Positions 7,424-16,422 of a stretch of 42,500 nt of DNA are shown here, piece after piece (position 1 is the stretch's first letter; the number at the start of each line of letters is the position of its first letter). A model generated the notes under the pieces. That model searched no databases. It saw only the letters and a program-made list of their open reading frames with translations, and had not been told where the DNA came from. The position numbers were made by a program, and so were the translations under genes. Origin of the DNA: JBAUHN01 sp049680295 (GTDB lineage Bacteria; Pseudomonadota; Alphaproteobacteria; Rhodobacterales; Rhodobacteraceae); NCBI GenBank assembly GCA_049680295.1, contig JBAUHN010000405.1, forward strand, positions 1-42,500, read 5' to 3'.

Positions 7424-8401
7424 ATGAGCTTCCACCCCATTGACCAAGCAACTGCACGGCTGAATCGCAGCGAACTTGCCGTTCCAGGCAGCCAGCCGCA
7501 AATGTTTGAAAAGGCTGCACAATCTGATGTAGATGTGATCTTTCTCGATCTCGAAGATGCGGTGGCGCCTGATGAAAAGGAACAGGCGCGCAAGAACATT
7601 ATCAAGGGCCTGAATGAGGTGGATTGGGGCACCAAGTCGATGTCGGTCCGGATCAACGGTTTGGACACGCATTACATGTACCGCGATGTTGTTGACGTTG
7701 TTGAACAGGCGGGTGAACGTCTTGATCTGATCATGATCCCCAAGGTTGGAACGGCGGCGGATGTCTATGCTGTCGACATGATGGTGACGCAGATTGAGGA
7801 CGCAAAAGGGTATAAAAAACGCATCGGGTTTGAACATATAATCGAGACCGCTTTGGGCATGCAGAATGTCAATGAAATCGCCGCTGCATCCAGGCGCAAC
7901 GAAAGCCTGCATTTCGGGGTTGCGGACTATGCCGCGAGCATGCGGGCGCGCACCACTGTGATCGGTGGTGTAAACGAGCACTACTCGGTTCTGACGGACC
8001 CGGCCAAAGACGGGTCACGGCAGGTGCATTGGGGCGACATGTGGCATTCAGCGCTGACCAACATGGTGGTGGCGGCGCGGGCCAACGGCTTGCGGCCCGT
8101 CGATGGCCCATTTGGCGATTTCTCGGATCCTGAGGGGTATAAAGCCGCAGCATACCGTGCTGCCGTCTTGGGCTGCGAAGGCAAATGGGCGATCCACCCC
8201 AGCCAAATCGCACTTGCCAATGAGGTGATGAGCCCGTCGGAAGCGGAGATCACCAAGGCTAACCGTATCATCGAAGCGATGGCTGAAGCAGAGGCCGCAG
8301 GCAAAGGTGCTGTGTCTTTGGATGGGCGACTTATCGACTATGCCTCGATCCGTCAGGCCGAAGTTCTGGTGGAAAAGGCCAAACAGATCGCTGCGGGGTA
8401 A
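7424..8401 (+). CDS. mcl: L-malyl-CoA / beta-methylmalyl-CoA lyase
   Basis: 325 residues from the ATG at 7424, preceded by AAGGA 10 nt upstream; an upstream in-frame start gives an unsupported 24-residue extension. It belongs to the HpcH/HpaI-CitE superfamily. LDLEDAVAPDEKEQAR provides Mg-binding acidic residues, RINGLDTHYMYRD the substrate Arg, and a long C-terminal helix closes the active site. The length and the N-terminal 'ATARLNRSELAVPGSQPQMFEKAA' region resemble Rhodobacter Mcl1, from memory. It cleaves malyl-CoA to glyoxylate plus acetyl-CoA, and methylmalyl-CoA in the ethylmalonyl-CoA pathway. It lies 109 nt after the response regulator on the same strand and completes the mtkAB-mcl branch of the serine cycle. 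Two hairpins follow its stop. Confidence 0.9.
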   Translation: MSFHPIDQATARLNRSELAVPGSQPQMFEKAAQSDVDVIFLDLEDAVAPDEKEQARKNIIKGLNEVDWGTKSMSVRINGLDTHYMYRDVVDVVEQAGERLDLIMIPKVGTAADVYAVDMMVTQIEDAKGYKKRIGFEHIIETALGMQNVNEIAAASRRNESLHFGVADYAASMRARTTVIGGVNEHYSVLTDPAKDGSRQVHWGDMWHSALTNMVVAARANGLRPVDGPFGDFSDPEGYKAAAYRAAVLGCEGKWAIHPSQIALANEVMSPSEAEITKANRIIEAMAEAEAAGKGAVSLDGRLIDYASIRQAEVLVEKAKQIAAG

Positions 8402-8423
8402 ATCACGCAATACCAGTCCCTTG

Positions 8424-8455
8424 ACCCGAACGCATTGTTGAAAATGTGTTCGGGT
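8424..8455 (+). terminator. Strong hairpin downstream of mcl
   Basis: Arms acccgaacgcatt (8424-8436) and aatgtgttcgggt (8443-8455) form a 13-bp stem with one G-U pair and a 6-nt loop, 23 nt after the mcl stop. No T tract follows, so it may act as a 3'-end stabiliser or as part of a two-hairpin terminator with the one at 8493. Confidence 0.5.
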
Positions 8456-8492
8456 TGTCGATCAGGTACTGCAGCATGCGAGACGGATTAAC

Positions 8493-8514
8493 CCCGGTGT
8501 CCACCGGGTGTTTT
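8493..8514 (+). terminator. Probable Rho-independent terminator for mcl
   Basis: Stem cccggt (8493-8498) / accggg (8503-8508) with a gtcc loop, followed by TGTTTT. This is a short but canonical layout on the mcl strand. The rest of 8515-8677, between the convergent genes, shows nothing recognisable. Confidence 0.55.
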
Positions 8515-8677
8515 ACAGCATGTGATTTTTCAAGCTCATCAATTGCGAAATGCAGCGCGCCCAAGGGTGGTGCGAACGGGCATTACGCACAGTGATGTTG
8601 ACCCGGACCGCGATGCGGACGTGATCGCAACCGGCAGATAGGCTGACCCTAAGCAAATGGTTGGCTATCTTGCCCTG

Positions 8678-11113
8678 TCAGCCCCGCATACGTTGATAAT
8701 TGGGGTCATATGGGCCGCTTTCGATGACGGTTGCTGTTTGCATCTGTCCCATCATGTCGATGGCTATTTCTGTGCCGGGTTCGGCAAATTCAGGTTTAAC
8801 AAATGCATATGCGATGTTTATGCCCAAGCGGTGGCCCCAGTCGCCTGACGTCACTGTGCCGATGACTTCTCTGTCTTTCATTACCGACGCACCACCATGT
8901 GCCGGGGCGTGATCACAATTGATCTGCATCGAGACAAGTTTCCGTGTGGGGCCGTTTGCGGCGCGTTTTTCGAGTGCGGCTTTGCCGATGAAATCACCCT
9001 TTTCCATTTTTGCAAAGCGGTCCAGTCCGGTCTCAAACGGGTCGAATTCCGTCAGAAGATCGGCCTTCCAATGCAAAAAGCCTTTCTCCATCCGCATCGA
9101 ATCTACGGCGCGGGCGCCAAACAGCTTTAGGCCATGTGCTTCGCCTGCTGCGCGCAATGCGGTGTAGGCGGCAAACAATGACGCATTCGGCACGTGGATT
9201 TCATAGGCCAATTCGCCCGAGAAACTGACGCCCAGGATGGTTGCGGGGGCAAAACCGATGAAACATTCCCGCGCAGACAACCATGGAAAGCCCTGTTTTG
9301 ACCAATCGGCCCGCGAACAGGCAGACAGAACATCGCGGGCCTTGGGGCCTGCAAGCACCAGAATGGTCTGGTCGTTTGTCAGGCTTTTGATCTGAACGTC
9401 CTCGGCGGGGTCCAGATGGGCGCGCAGCCAGTCCATGTCATGGTATTCTGCCGCCGCAGCGGATCCAAACCAGACCCGGTCCGGCCCCCGGTCAGACGCG
9501 GGTAAGTTCGCAATGGTCGCCTCGCCTTTGACCATGCCATGGTGGTTCAGCAGATAACCCAAACCAACGCGCCCCGGTTTCTTGGTCACAGCGCCGCAAA
9601 ACATCCGGTCAAGGAATTGATGCGCGTCCGTGCCTGTAATCTCGAACCGGTTAAAGCCATTGACCTCGCACAGGCCGACATTTTCAGCGACGTTTCGAAC
9701 CTCGGCCCCAATGACGTCAAAGGCTTCGTCAAAGGTGAAGCCAAGTGTTGGATGGAAATCCGCTGTGGGCTTGATGTAGTCGACCCTTTCCCAGCCGTTC
9801 ACAACCGTAAATTCTGCGCCCTCGGCGGCCAGAATGGGGGTCAGTGGGGTGGTCTTGGCACCGCGCCCGGCGGGTCGGTGTTCGTGTGGGAAATGGAAGC
9901 GGAATTCGTTTTGATAATCCTCGATGGCTTTCAATGCGGTCAGTTCAACATTGGTATGTCCGGTAAAGCGGCGCGGGTCGATGCACCATGTGTCATAACA
10001 CGCCTCGCCGTGGACGATTTGTTGGGCGAGCATCCAGCCATGACCACCACCTTCGCCTAAACCTGCACGCAGACCGATGATGCAAAAGGCATTCCGTTTG
10101 CCGGGGATCGGTCCAACCAGGGGGGCGCCGTCGATGGTATAGGTGATCGGGCCGTTGACGACATTCTTGATGCCAACCTCGGCAAGGGCTGGCATACGCT
10201 CAAATGCGCCTTCCAGAACGTCAGTGATCCGGTCCAGATCGTCGGGGCAAAGCGCGTTGACAAAATGCGGGTCGATGCCGTCCATACCCCAGGTTTTGCA
10301 GCCCTGTTCGTAAAAGCCGATCAGCAGGCCGCTTTTTTCCTGACGGCAATAATAATCGCTGATCGGGCAGCGCAGCAGGGGCATGCGGTGGCCTGCGTCA
10401 ACAATGCCGGGGATATCGTCAGTGACGAAATACTGATGCTCCATGGAGGCGACGGGGTGGTGTACCCCCATCATCGCGCCGACCTCATTCACCCGGTATC
10501 CGCCCGCGTTGACAACGACATCGCAGTCAATGTCGCCGTGTTCGGTATGCACCGTCCAGGCGTCATCTTTGTGCTGTGTCAGCGCGGTGACGGGGGTGTT
10601 GCGGTAGACTTCGGCACCGGCTTTGCGCGCACGTCGGGCCAGCGCCTGACACAAGGATGCAGGATCAATGTCGCCGTCATTGGCATCCCACAGACCGCCC
10701 ACAAGGTTGTCGGTTGCGATCAGCGGATGACGCCGCGCACATTCGGCCGCATCAATGACTTCAAATTCGACATCCATGCCACGCGCCATTGAGGCGAAAT
10801 GCCGATACCCATCCATTTGCGCCTGTGTATTGGCCAGCCGAATACCCCCATCGCCGTGGCGGTAGCTGACAGGATAATCCGCATCATCGCGCAGTTCTTT
10901 GTACAGGTTGATGGAATGGGTTTTCAGGCCGACCATCGTCTGGTTCATACCAAAATTCGTGACCTGCGCTGCCGAATGCCAGGTGGTCCCTGACGTCAGC
11001 TCATTGCGTTCGACCAGCACAACATCGGTCCAACCTTCCTGGGTCAGATGGTATAGTGTTGAGCAGCCTGCAATGCCGCCCCCGATAACAACGGCCTTGG
11101 TGCGCGATTTCAT
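8678..11113 (-). CDS. FAD-dependent sarcosine/dimethylglycine dehydrogenase-type protein (DAO + GcvT)
   Basis: 811 residues from the ATG at 11113, with GGAG 8 nt upstream. The N-terminal D-amino-acid oxidase-type FAD domain has GGGIAG at 11-16. SGTTWHSA contains His46, the position that carries covalent 8-alpha-histidyl FAD in DMGDH/SarDH. A central FAO_M-type segment is followed by a C-terminal GcvT-like folate-binding domain (about 430-810; 'GARAVDSMRMEKGFLHWKAD' region). Family members demethylate dimethylglycine or sarcosine and pass the methyl carbon to tetrahydrofolate, giving methylene-THF and eventually glycine. Both products would feed the adjacent serine-cycle genes. The exact substrate cannot be read from sequence. 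It is convergent with mcl and appears to be a single-gene unit. Confidence 0.8.
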   Translation of the reverse strand: MKSRTKAVVIGGGIAGCSTLYHLTQEGWTDVVLVERNELTSGTTWHSAAQVTNFGMNQTMVGLKTHSINLYKELRDDADYPVSYRHGDGGIRLANTQAQMDGYRHFASMARGMDVEFEVIDAAECARRHPLIATDNLVGGLWDANDGDIDPASLCQALARRARKAGAEVYRNTPVTALTQHKDDAWTVHTEHGDIDCDVVVNAGGYRVNEVGAMMGVHHPVASMEHQYFVTDDIPGIVDAGHRMPLLRCPISDYYCRQEKSGLLIGFYEQGCKTWGMDGIDPHFVNALCPDDLDRITDVLEGAFERMPALAEVGIKNVVNGPITYTIDGAPLVGPIPGKRNAFCIIGLRAGLGEGGGHGWMLAQQIVHGEACYDTWCIDPRRFTGHTNVELTALKAIEDYQNEFRFHFPHEHRPAGRGAKTTPLTPILAAEGAEFTVVNGWERVDYIKPTADFHPTLGFTFDEAFDVIGAEVRNVAENVGLCEVNGFNRFEITGTDAHQFLDRMFCGAVTKKPGRVGLGYLLNHHGMVKGEATIANLPASDRGPDRVWFGSAAAAEYHDMDWLRAHLDPAEDVQIKSLTNDQTILVLAGPKARDVLSACSRADWSKQGFPWLSARECFIGFAPATILGVSFSGELAYEIHVPNASLFAAYTALRAAGEAHGLKLFGARAVDSMRMEKGFLHWKADLLTEFDPFETGLDRFAKMEKGDFIGKAALEKRAANGPTRKLVSMQINCDHAPAHGGASVMKDREVIGTVTSGDWGHRLGINIAYAFVKPEFAEPGTEIAIDMMGQMQTATVIESGPYDPNYQRMRG

Positions 11114-11229
11114 TGTGGTCTCCGGGTAAGAAATGCTTTTCGCACCGTGGCGCCAAAACAAGCGGGCATGTCAACAGGCCATTCAGTGTTTTGATTATTT
11201 CGAATATTAGTATTGATATAATGCGCGTT

Positions 11230-11257
11230 GCTGCGTGACGTCGTGCAGTCACGCAGC
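11230..11257 (-). terminator. 10-bp hairpin straddling the paaZ stop
   Basis: gctgcgtgac (11230-11239) and gtcacgcagc (11248-11257) are perfectly complementary around an 8-nt loop, and they include the paaZ stop codon (11249-11251). There is no T tract on the minus-strand side, so it could be a non-canonical terminator or a 3'-protecting structure ending the paa operon. Confidence 0.45.
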
Positions 11258-13285
11258 ATAGGCGTTCATGGTCAAAAGTCGGTATTCCGCGACAATATCG
11301 CCCTTTTGGTTGGTCAGGGAAACGTGCCAGCGCACTTCGCCGTATTCGTCGTTTCTGGGGGTCTTTTTCTGAACCGTCAACCGGACCTTGATGGCATCAC
11401 CTGCCTGAACGGGTTTCATGAACCGCAGTTCGTCCAGCCCGGTGTTGGCCAAAACCGGGCCTTCGTTCGGTTCCACAAAAAGCCCGGCGGCAAAGGACAG
11501 CAAGAGATAGCCGTGGGCCACGCGTCCGGGGAAGAATGGATTACGCTTTGCGGCATCTTCATCCATGTGCGCATAAAACGTGTCACCGGTGAAATTGGCA
11601 AAATGTTCGATATCTTCGTCCAGAATGGTGCGTGGGTCGGTATGGATGGTTTCGCCGATTTCCAGCGCGTGAAAGCCGCGGCTGAACGGATGGGCGGGGG
11701 CTGTTTTTTCTTTGGCACCGGGTACCCAAGTATTTCCGATCGCGGACAGGATATCAGGGCTGCCTTGAACTGCGGTGCGTTGCATATAATGCATCACACC
11801 CCGGACACCGCCCAATTCTTCGCCGCCGCCTGCGCGCCCCGGACCTCCATGAACCATATGTGGTAAAGGTGATCCGTGACCCGTGCTTTCACCCATACTG
11901 TCGCGGTTGTTGAAATAGAGCCTGCCGTGGAAGGCACCGGCCATCATGGCCATTTGTCGCGCCGCATCACCGTCGCGCGTGATGACCGAAGCGACAAGAC
12001 TGCCACCGCCTCGGTTCAGCAGTTGGCCGGCATGATCAAGGTCGCGGTATCCCATGATTGTGGACACAGGCCCAAAGGCTTCGGTGTCGTGAACACGTGT
12101 GGCAGCGTCCGGGTCGGCGCAATGAAACAGCATCGGTGGCAGAAACGCGCCTTTGGCTGCATCCGCGCCCTGCACGTCGAAATCGTCCGGGTCGCCATAG
12201 ACCCTTTCGGCTTCCGCTCCGATGATCTGAACCTGTTTGAGAACATCGCGTTTCTGGGCGTTTGACACCAATGCGCCCATGGTGGTCATTTCTGATCTTG
12301 GGTCGCCGATGATGGTTTGTGACAGGCGCGCGGTCAGGGCTTTTATCACGGCAGGAACGGTGTTTTGCGGCGCAAGAATGCGGCGGATAGCGGTGCATTT
12401 CTGTCCCGCCTTTGTGGTCATCTCACGCTGGACCTCTTTGACAAACAGATCAAACTCTGGTGTGCCGGGAATGGCGTCGGGGCCAAGGACCGATGCATTC
12501 AGACTGTCCTGTTCGGCGACAAAACGGATCGAGTTTTTCAGGATATGCGGGGCTGAGCGCAGTTTGAACGCGGTATCTGCTGAGCCGGTGAAACTGACCA
12601 CATCCTGACACTCCAGACGGTCCAGCATGTCGCCCAGACCGCCTGTCACCAGTTGCACGGCGCCCACTGGCAAGACGCCGCTGTCGATCATGATACGCAC
12701 GGCAAGTTCGGTCACATAGCAGGTTGCCGTGGCCGGTTTCACGATCGCCGGAACACCGGCCAACAACGTCGGGGCGAGTTTTTCCAACATGCCCCAAACC
12801 GGAAAATTGAAAGCGTTGATATGGACCGCAACCCCTTGTAATGGCGTGCATATATGTTGACCCAGAAATGTGCCGTCCCTTGAAAGCTGTTCAACATCAC
12901 CGTCCAGATAGATCTGCCCGTCAGGCAATTCGCGCCGCCCCTTTGAGGCAAAGACAAACATGGTCCCGATGCCGCCATCAATGTCGATCAAGTGATCGCG
13001 CTGGGTCGCCCCGGTTGCGAAGGAAATATCATACAGTTCTTGTTTGCGTGCGCCCATGTGTTGCGCCAGCGCCTTGAGCATTCTTGCACGGTCATGAAAT
13101 GTCATTGCCCGTAGTGCTTTACCGCCTTTGTCACGGGCAAAATCCAGCATGGACTGCACATCAAGATCGCTGTTGCCCGCCCGCGCCATAACCGCACCGG
13201 TCACCGCATTTTCGATGTCGCGGGCCCCGTCAGCAGGGGCAATCCATTCACCGGCAGCAAAGCTGTTGACCTCAATCAGGGGCAT
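11249..13285 (-). CDS. paaZ: Bifunctional oxepin-CoA hydrolase / 3-oxo-5,6-dehydrosuberyl-CoA semialdehyde dehydrogenase
   Basis: 678 residues with two fused domains. The N-terminal aldehyde dehydrogenase (about 1-520) has Glu258 (FVAEQD) and nucleophile Cys297 (TTKAGQKC), matching the E256/C295 pair known in E. coli PaaZ. The C-terminal MaoC-type hydratase (about 530-678) contains NPFFPGRVAHGYLL. The hydratase opens the oxepin-CoA ring and the dehydrogenase oxidises the reactive aldehyde. Both domains look intact. It is the last gene of the paa block, 49 nt after the extra ferritin-like gene, and a 10-bp hairpin covers its stop. The protein is cytosolic. Confidence 0.92.
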   Translation of the reverse strand: MPLIEVNSFAAGEWIAPADGARDIENAVTGAVMARAGNSDLDVQSMLDFARDKGGKALRAMTFHDRARMLKALAQHMGARKQELYDISFATGATQRDHLIDIDGGIGTMFVFASKGRRELPDGQIYLDGDVEQLSRDGTFLGQHICTPLQGVAVHINAFNFPVWGMLEKLAPTLLAGVPAIVKPATATCYVTELAVRIMIDSGVLPVGAVQLVTGGLGDMLDRLECQDVVSFTGSADTAFKLRSAPHILKNSIRFVAEQDSLNASVLGPDAIPGTPEFDLFVKEVQREMTTKAGQKCTAIRRILAPQNTVPAVIKALTARLSQTIIGDPRSEMTTMGALVSNAQKRDVLKQVQIIGAEAERVYGDPDDFDVQGADAAKGAFLPPMLFHCADPDAATRVHDTEAFGPVSTIMGYRDLDHAGQLLNRGGGSLVASVITRDGDAARQMAMMAGAFHGRLYFNNRDSMGESTGHGSPLPHMVHGGPGRAGGGEELGGVRGVMHYMQRTAVQGSPDILSAIGNTWVPGAKEKTAPAHPFSRGFHALEIGETIHTDPRTILDEDIEHFANFTGDTFYAHMDEDAAKRNPFFPGRVAHGYLLLSFAAGLFVEPNEGPVLANTGLDELRFMKPVQAGDAIKVRLTVQKKTPRNDEYGEVRWHVSLTNQKGDIVAEYRLLTMNAYAA

Positions 13286-13334
13286 CGACGTCTCCTTGGG
13301 GTATTGGGCTGCTTTGACAAGAAATGCTAAAGCG

Positions 13335-14102
13335 TCATTGTTTTTGTTCAGGGACGGTTAGCTGCAAGTCCGCCAAAGCTGCGGTGGCTTGGGTGGTCCA
13401 GCGGCTGCGCAATTCTGCGTTGGTCAGTTTTCGCAGCCCCATAGCTTGCAAGGTGCCAAAACGATTGGATGTGTCGCTGCCAAAACTGGATGCGACCCGC
13501 GGCCACCAATAGGCGATGCTTTTCTCAATCTCGTCTGTGCTGAGGGCCGCAAGCAGCTTTATGCCTTTCATCGCCAGTTCGGTATGGTGGGCTTCGCGCG
13601 GGCGGATCTGGCGGATGATGTCAGCGAAGGGCTGGTACGAGATCGTGGAATATTCTGCCAGCTGCACGTCAACGGCTTTGCCCATCAGCAGGTTCATCAC
13701 AACGGCGTCGGTCCAGCCGGCCAATGGATAATTAAAAACGGCAAGCCGCATGTCGCGATTGTGCCGTTCTGCACCGACGGGTGCGTCGCGGTCCAATCTT
13801 TCTGTCCATGGGTGGTCGGTCACATATTTTTGCGTATTGGTGCCAAACTCGCCCATCAGGCTTAGGGCCTGATCGGCATGATCGGTTTTTTCCATCACGA
13901 TGCGGGCGGCGGCGATGCGTTCCTTGACGCCGGGGCCTTGGTTGATGACGTCGGCAAAACCTGCGGCACCTGCCAATTCGCTATCCACAAAGCTGGCCAT
14001 CATACGCAGCAACTCGGCCCGGTAGCGCGGCGGCGCATTGCCCGGAGAGGTCAGAACACCGCCCTTGGCCAGATAGTCTGCAATTTTCATTTCTTCGGAC
14101 AT
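13335..14102 (-). CDS. PaaA/PaaC-family ferritin-like protein (extra paralogue in the paa operon)
   Basis: 255 residues of the phenylacetic acid catabolic (PaaA_PaaC, ferritin-like) family, inserted between paaE and paaZ. Candidate diiron residues are E42, E150 and E170-x-x-H173. In the second helix the usual E-x-x-H reads K72-T-D-H75, with a Glu displaced to position 71, so the diiron site may be incomplete. True PaaA and PaaC are both present elsewhere in the operon, so this is a third member. It could be a structural or accessory subunit, or an oxygenase with another role. It begins 12 nt after paaE and must be co-transcribed. The family is confident; the function is unknown. Confidence 0.75.
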   Translation of the reverse strand: MSEEMKIADYLAKGGVLTSPGNAPPRYRAELLRMMASFVDSELAGAAGFADVINQGPGVKERIAAARIVMEKTDHADQALSLMGEFGTNTQKYVTDHPWTERLDRDAPVGAERHNRDMRLAVFNYPLAGWTDAVVMNLLMGKAVDVQLAEYSTISYQPFADIIRQIRPREAHHTELAMKGIKLLAALSTDEIEKSIAYWWPRVASSFGSDTSNRFGTLQAMGLRKLTNAELRSRWTTQATAALADLQLTVPEQKQ

Positions 14103-14114
14103 CTGGGTTCCCCG

Positions 14115-15182
14115 CTATTGATCGTAGTCAAAGACAACAGTGTCGCTAAGCGGATAGCACTGGCATGTCAGCACATAGCCCCGCTCGACTTCGTAGTCCT
14201 CAAGCGCGTGGTTTGCGACCATTTCCACATCGCCCTCAAGAACTTTGGCGCGGCATGTTGAACAGACACCGGCCTTGCAGGCAAAGGGCGCATCCACGTT
14301 GTTTTGGATCGCGGCCGTCAGCAAAGTGACGTCCTTGGGCATTGCGAAGCTGCGGGTTTCGCCATCCAACGTCACTTTGGCAGCGGTCTGGGATGCTGAC
14401 TGAGATGCCGCCGTTGAGGTTGGTTTGCGTTTTGCCCGACCGGGCTGCGCGCTGGCGAAGAGTTCAAATTTGATCTGATCGTCCGATAGCCCGTGGTCTT
14501 TCAATGACCCGGCAATAGCAAGCATCATGGGTTCTGGCCCGCAGATAAAGGCTAGGTCCACGTCTTGCGGATTGACCCAGTTCTTAAATAGTTGCCTGCA
14601 TTTTTCGGCATCGACGCGGCCGGTAAACAGGTCAATGTCCTGGGCATCCTGTTCCAGGACATGGATGATGCTGAGCCGACCCAAAAACATGTTTTTCAGG
14701 TCTTCGATCTCTTCGCGGAACATTATCGTGCTCACCGCTTTGTTGGCGTAGACCAATGTAAACTGCGATCCGGGTTCGCGGCTGAGAACGGTGCGCAGGA
14801 TCGACAATACGGGCGTGATGCCCGACCCACCGGCAAAGCCCAGATAGTGTTTGGCGCTGTTTGGATCAATCGCGTTATGGAACGACCCCATGGGCGGCAT
14901 CGCCTGCAAGGTATCCCCGACTTTAAGGTCTTCGTTTGCCCAGGTTGAAAAGGTACCACCATCGACCTTTTTGATCCCGACCTGAAGCACGCCATCGTCC
15001 TTGCCTGCGCAGATCGAATAGGAACGGCGCAGTTCTTCGCCGTCAAATCTGTGACGAAAGGTCAGGTATTGCCCTTGGATAAAGTCGAATGCGTCCGGGT
15101 CATCGGGTCGCAAGGTGACAACAACCGCGTCGCGGATTGTTTTGGTGATGTTGGTGACTGTCAGGGAATGAAAACGCGCCAC
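14115..15182 (-). CDS. paaE: Phenylacetyl-CoA epoxidase reductase subunit
   Basis: 355 residues from a GTG at 15180-15182, preceded by AAGGAG at 7 nt. A longer ORF would overlap paaD and lacks a ribosome site, and homologues begin 'ARFHSLTVT'. An FAD/NADPH ferredoxin-reductase module has RRSYSICA for flavin binding and GGSGITPVLS for nucleotide binding. A linker rich in Ser/Thr/Ala follows. The C-terminal plant-type 2Fe-2S domain has CKAGVCSTC and a final Cys in the VLTCQCYP segment. It transfers electrons from NADPH to the PaaABC diiron oxygenase. It starts 10 nt after the paaD stop. Confidence 0.92.
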   Translation of the reverse strand: MARFHSLTVTNITKTIRDAVVVTLRPDDPDAFDFIQGQYLTFRHRFDGEELRRSYSICAGKDDGVLQVGIKKVDGGTFSTWANEDLKVGDTLQAMPPMGSFHNAIDPNSAKHYLGFAGGSGITPVLSILRTVLSREPGSQFTLVYANKAVSTIMFREEIEDLKNMFLGRLSIIHVLEQDAQDIDLFTGRVDAEKCRQLFKNWVNPQDVDLAFICGPEPMMLAIAGSLKDHGLSDDQIKFELFASAQPGRAKRKPTSTAASQSASQTAAKVTLDGETRSFAMPKDVTLLTAAIQNNVDAPFACKAGVCSTCRAKVLEGDVEMVANHALEDYEVERGYVLTCQCYPLSDTVVFDYDQ

Positions 15183-15192
15183 TCCGATCTCC

Positions 15193-15654
15193 TTAGATAC
15201 ACTTGAAATAGTCGAAAGGTTCAAGGCAATCGGTGCAACGCCACTGTGCTTTGCAGGGCGTGGAGCCGAACTGGCTGATTTTTTCGACGTTTCTTGATTT
15301 GCAGCGTGGGCATTGCTGTGGCCCGCCTGACGGTTGTGGTGGCGCGATGCCGTATGTTTCCAGCTTTTCCCGGCCTTTTGCTGACAGCCAATCGGTTGTC
15401 CACGCCGGGGAAATCTGCGTCTTTATGCGGACCGATTGGACGCCGTGGTCGTGCAGCGCGGTTTCAATATCCAGTGCTATGACAGCGGTGGCGGGACAGC
15501 CTGAATAGGTTGGCGTGACGGCGACCTCCAGTGTATCGCCGTCCCAGACAACGCCGCGCACGATGCCCAGATCGACCACCGAAATGACCGGGATTTCGGG
15601 GTCGGGAACGTCATCAAGCCAGTCCCATATCTGTTCAATTGTCGGGGTGGCCAT
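15193..15654 (-). CDS. paaD: PaaD, DUF59/zinc-ribbon protein of the phenylacetyl-CoA epoxidase operon
   Basis: 153 residues. An N-terminal DUF59/MIP18-like domain (about 5-95; DVPDPEIPVISVVDLGIVRGV, and Cys in YSGCPAT) is followed by a C-terminal zinc-ribbon-like domain with CPRC near residue 115 and CTDC near residue 143. PaaD is thought to help mature the Fe-S/diiron centres of the complex. It lies in the conserved order, 12 nt after paaC and 10 nt before paaE. Confidence 0.92.
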   Translation of the reverse strand: MATPTIEQIWDWLDDVPDPEIPVISVVDLGIVRGVVWDGDTLEVAVTPTYSGCPATAVIALDIETALHDHGVQSVRIKTQISPAWTTDWLSAKGREKLETYGIAPPQPSGGPQQCPRCKSRNVEKISQFGSTPCKAQWRCTDCLEPFDYFKCI

Positions 15655-15666
15655 GCGATCTGTCCC

Positions 15667-16422
15667 TTACCAGCTGGCGTCGGGGTAGGCGCGCGGCAGG
15701 AATTGCATTGTCGCCAACATATGCCCCAGATGTTCTGTGTGGCGGGTGCCGTTTTTGCCGCCTTTATGGGCGAAATCACCCTCGGGGGCTGTCAGCATTC
15801 CTTCGGCCAGGGCGGATTTAACCGTCACGTCCCACGGCACGCGCAATTGGCTTGGGTCAGGCGCCATTTCGTCTGCACCCATTGCCGCGTCAACATCATC
15901 GCAGATGAACATCTCGCCGACATAGGGCCACAGCAAATCCAGCGCCGCCTGCATTCTGTCATGGCTTTCGGGTGTGCCATCCCCCAGTGCGATCACCGTG
16001 TCGCGGGACCGATCCAGATGATAGGTCGCCTCTTTCAGCGACTTGGTGGCGATTTCGGCGATCCGGGGATGTTTCGAGGTTTGAAGATGGCGCAGGTTTT
16101 CAACCTGAAACGCGTCGAACAGAAACTGCCGCATCAGGGTTTGTCCAAAGTCGCCGTTGGGTTGTTCGAGCAATAGCAGACAGCGGAAATCCCAGACGTC
16201 ACGGTGATAGGCAAGGGTATCTGCGGTGCGCCCTTTCCCCTCAACCTCGCCGGCCAGACCCAGCCACAGTTGCGTCTGACCAATCAGATCAAGTGCCGTG
16301 TTCGCCAGGGCGATATCTTCTTCCAGCACCGGAGCAATACCGCACCATTCAGAGATTCGATGACCCAGAACAAGCGTGTTGTCGCCCTGTCGCAATAGGA
16401 ATTCAAACAGCGGGTCGGTCAC
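15667..16422 (-). CDS. paaC: Phenylacetyl-CoA epoxidase structural subunit
   Basis: 251 residues, ferritin-like fold. PaaC pairs with the catalytic PaaA in the 1,2-phenylacetyl-CoA epoxidase and is regarded as structural. Recognisable segments are LRQGDNTLVLGHRISEW near the N-terminus, the HLQTSKHPRIAEIATKSLKE region, and KGGKNGTRHTEHLGHML near the C-terminus. The length matches E. coli PaaC (about 248). The ATG overlaps the paaB stop by 1 nt, showing tight coupling. Confidence 0.92.
   Translation of the reverse strand: MTDPLFEFLLRQGDNTLVLGHRISEWCGIAPVLEEDIALANTALDLIGQTQLWLGLAGEVEGKGRTADTLAYHRDVWDFRCLLLLEQPNGDFGQTLMRQFLFDAFQVENLRHLQTSKHPRIAEIATKSLKEATYHLDRSRDTVIALGDGTPESHDRMQAALDLLWPYVGEMFICDDVDAAMGADEMAPDPSQLRVPWDVTVKSALAEGMLTAPEGDFAHKGGKNGTRHTEHLGHMLATMQFLPRAYPDASW

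Noticed and set aside
14115..15224. Longer PaaE starting at 15224
   Set aside because: It would overlap paaD. The GTG at 15182 has an AAGGAG ribosome site and matches the usual N-terminus.
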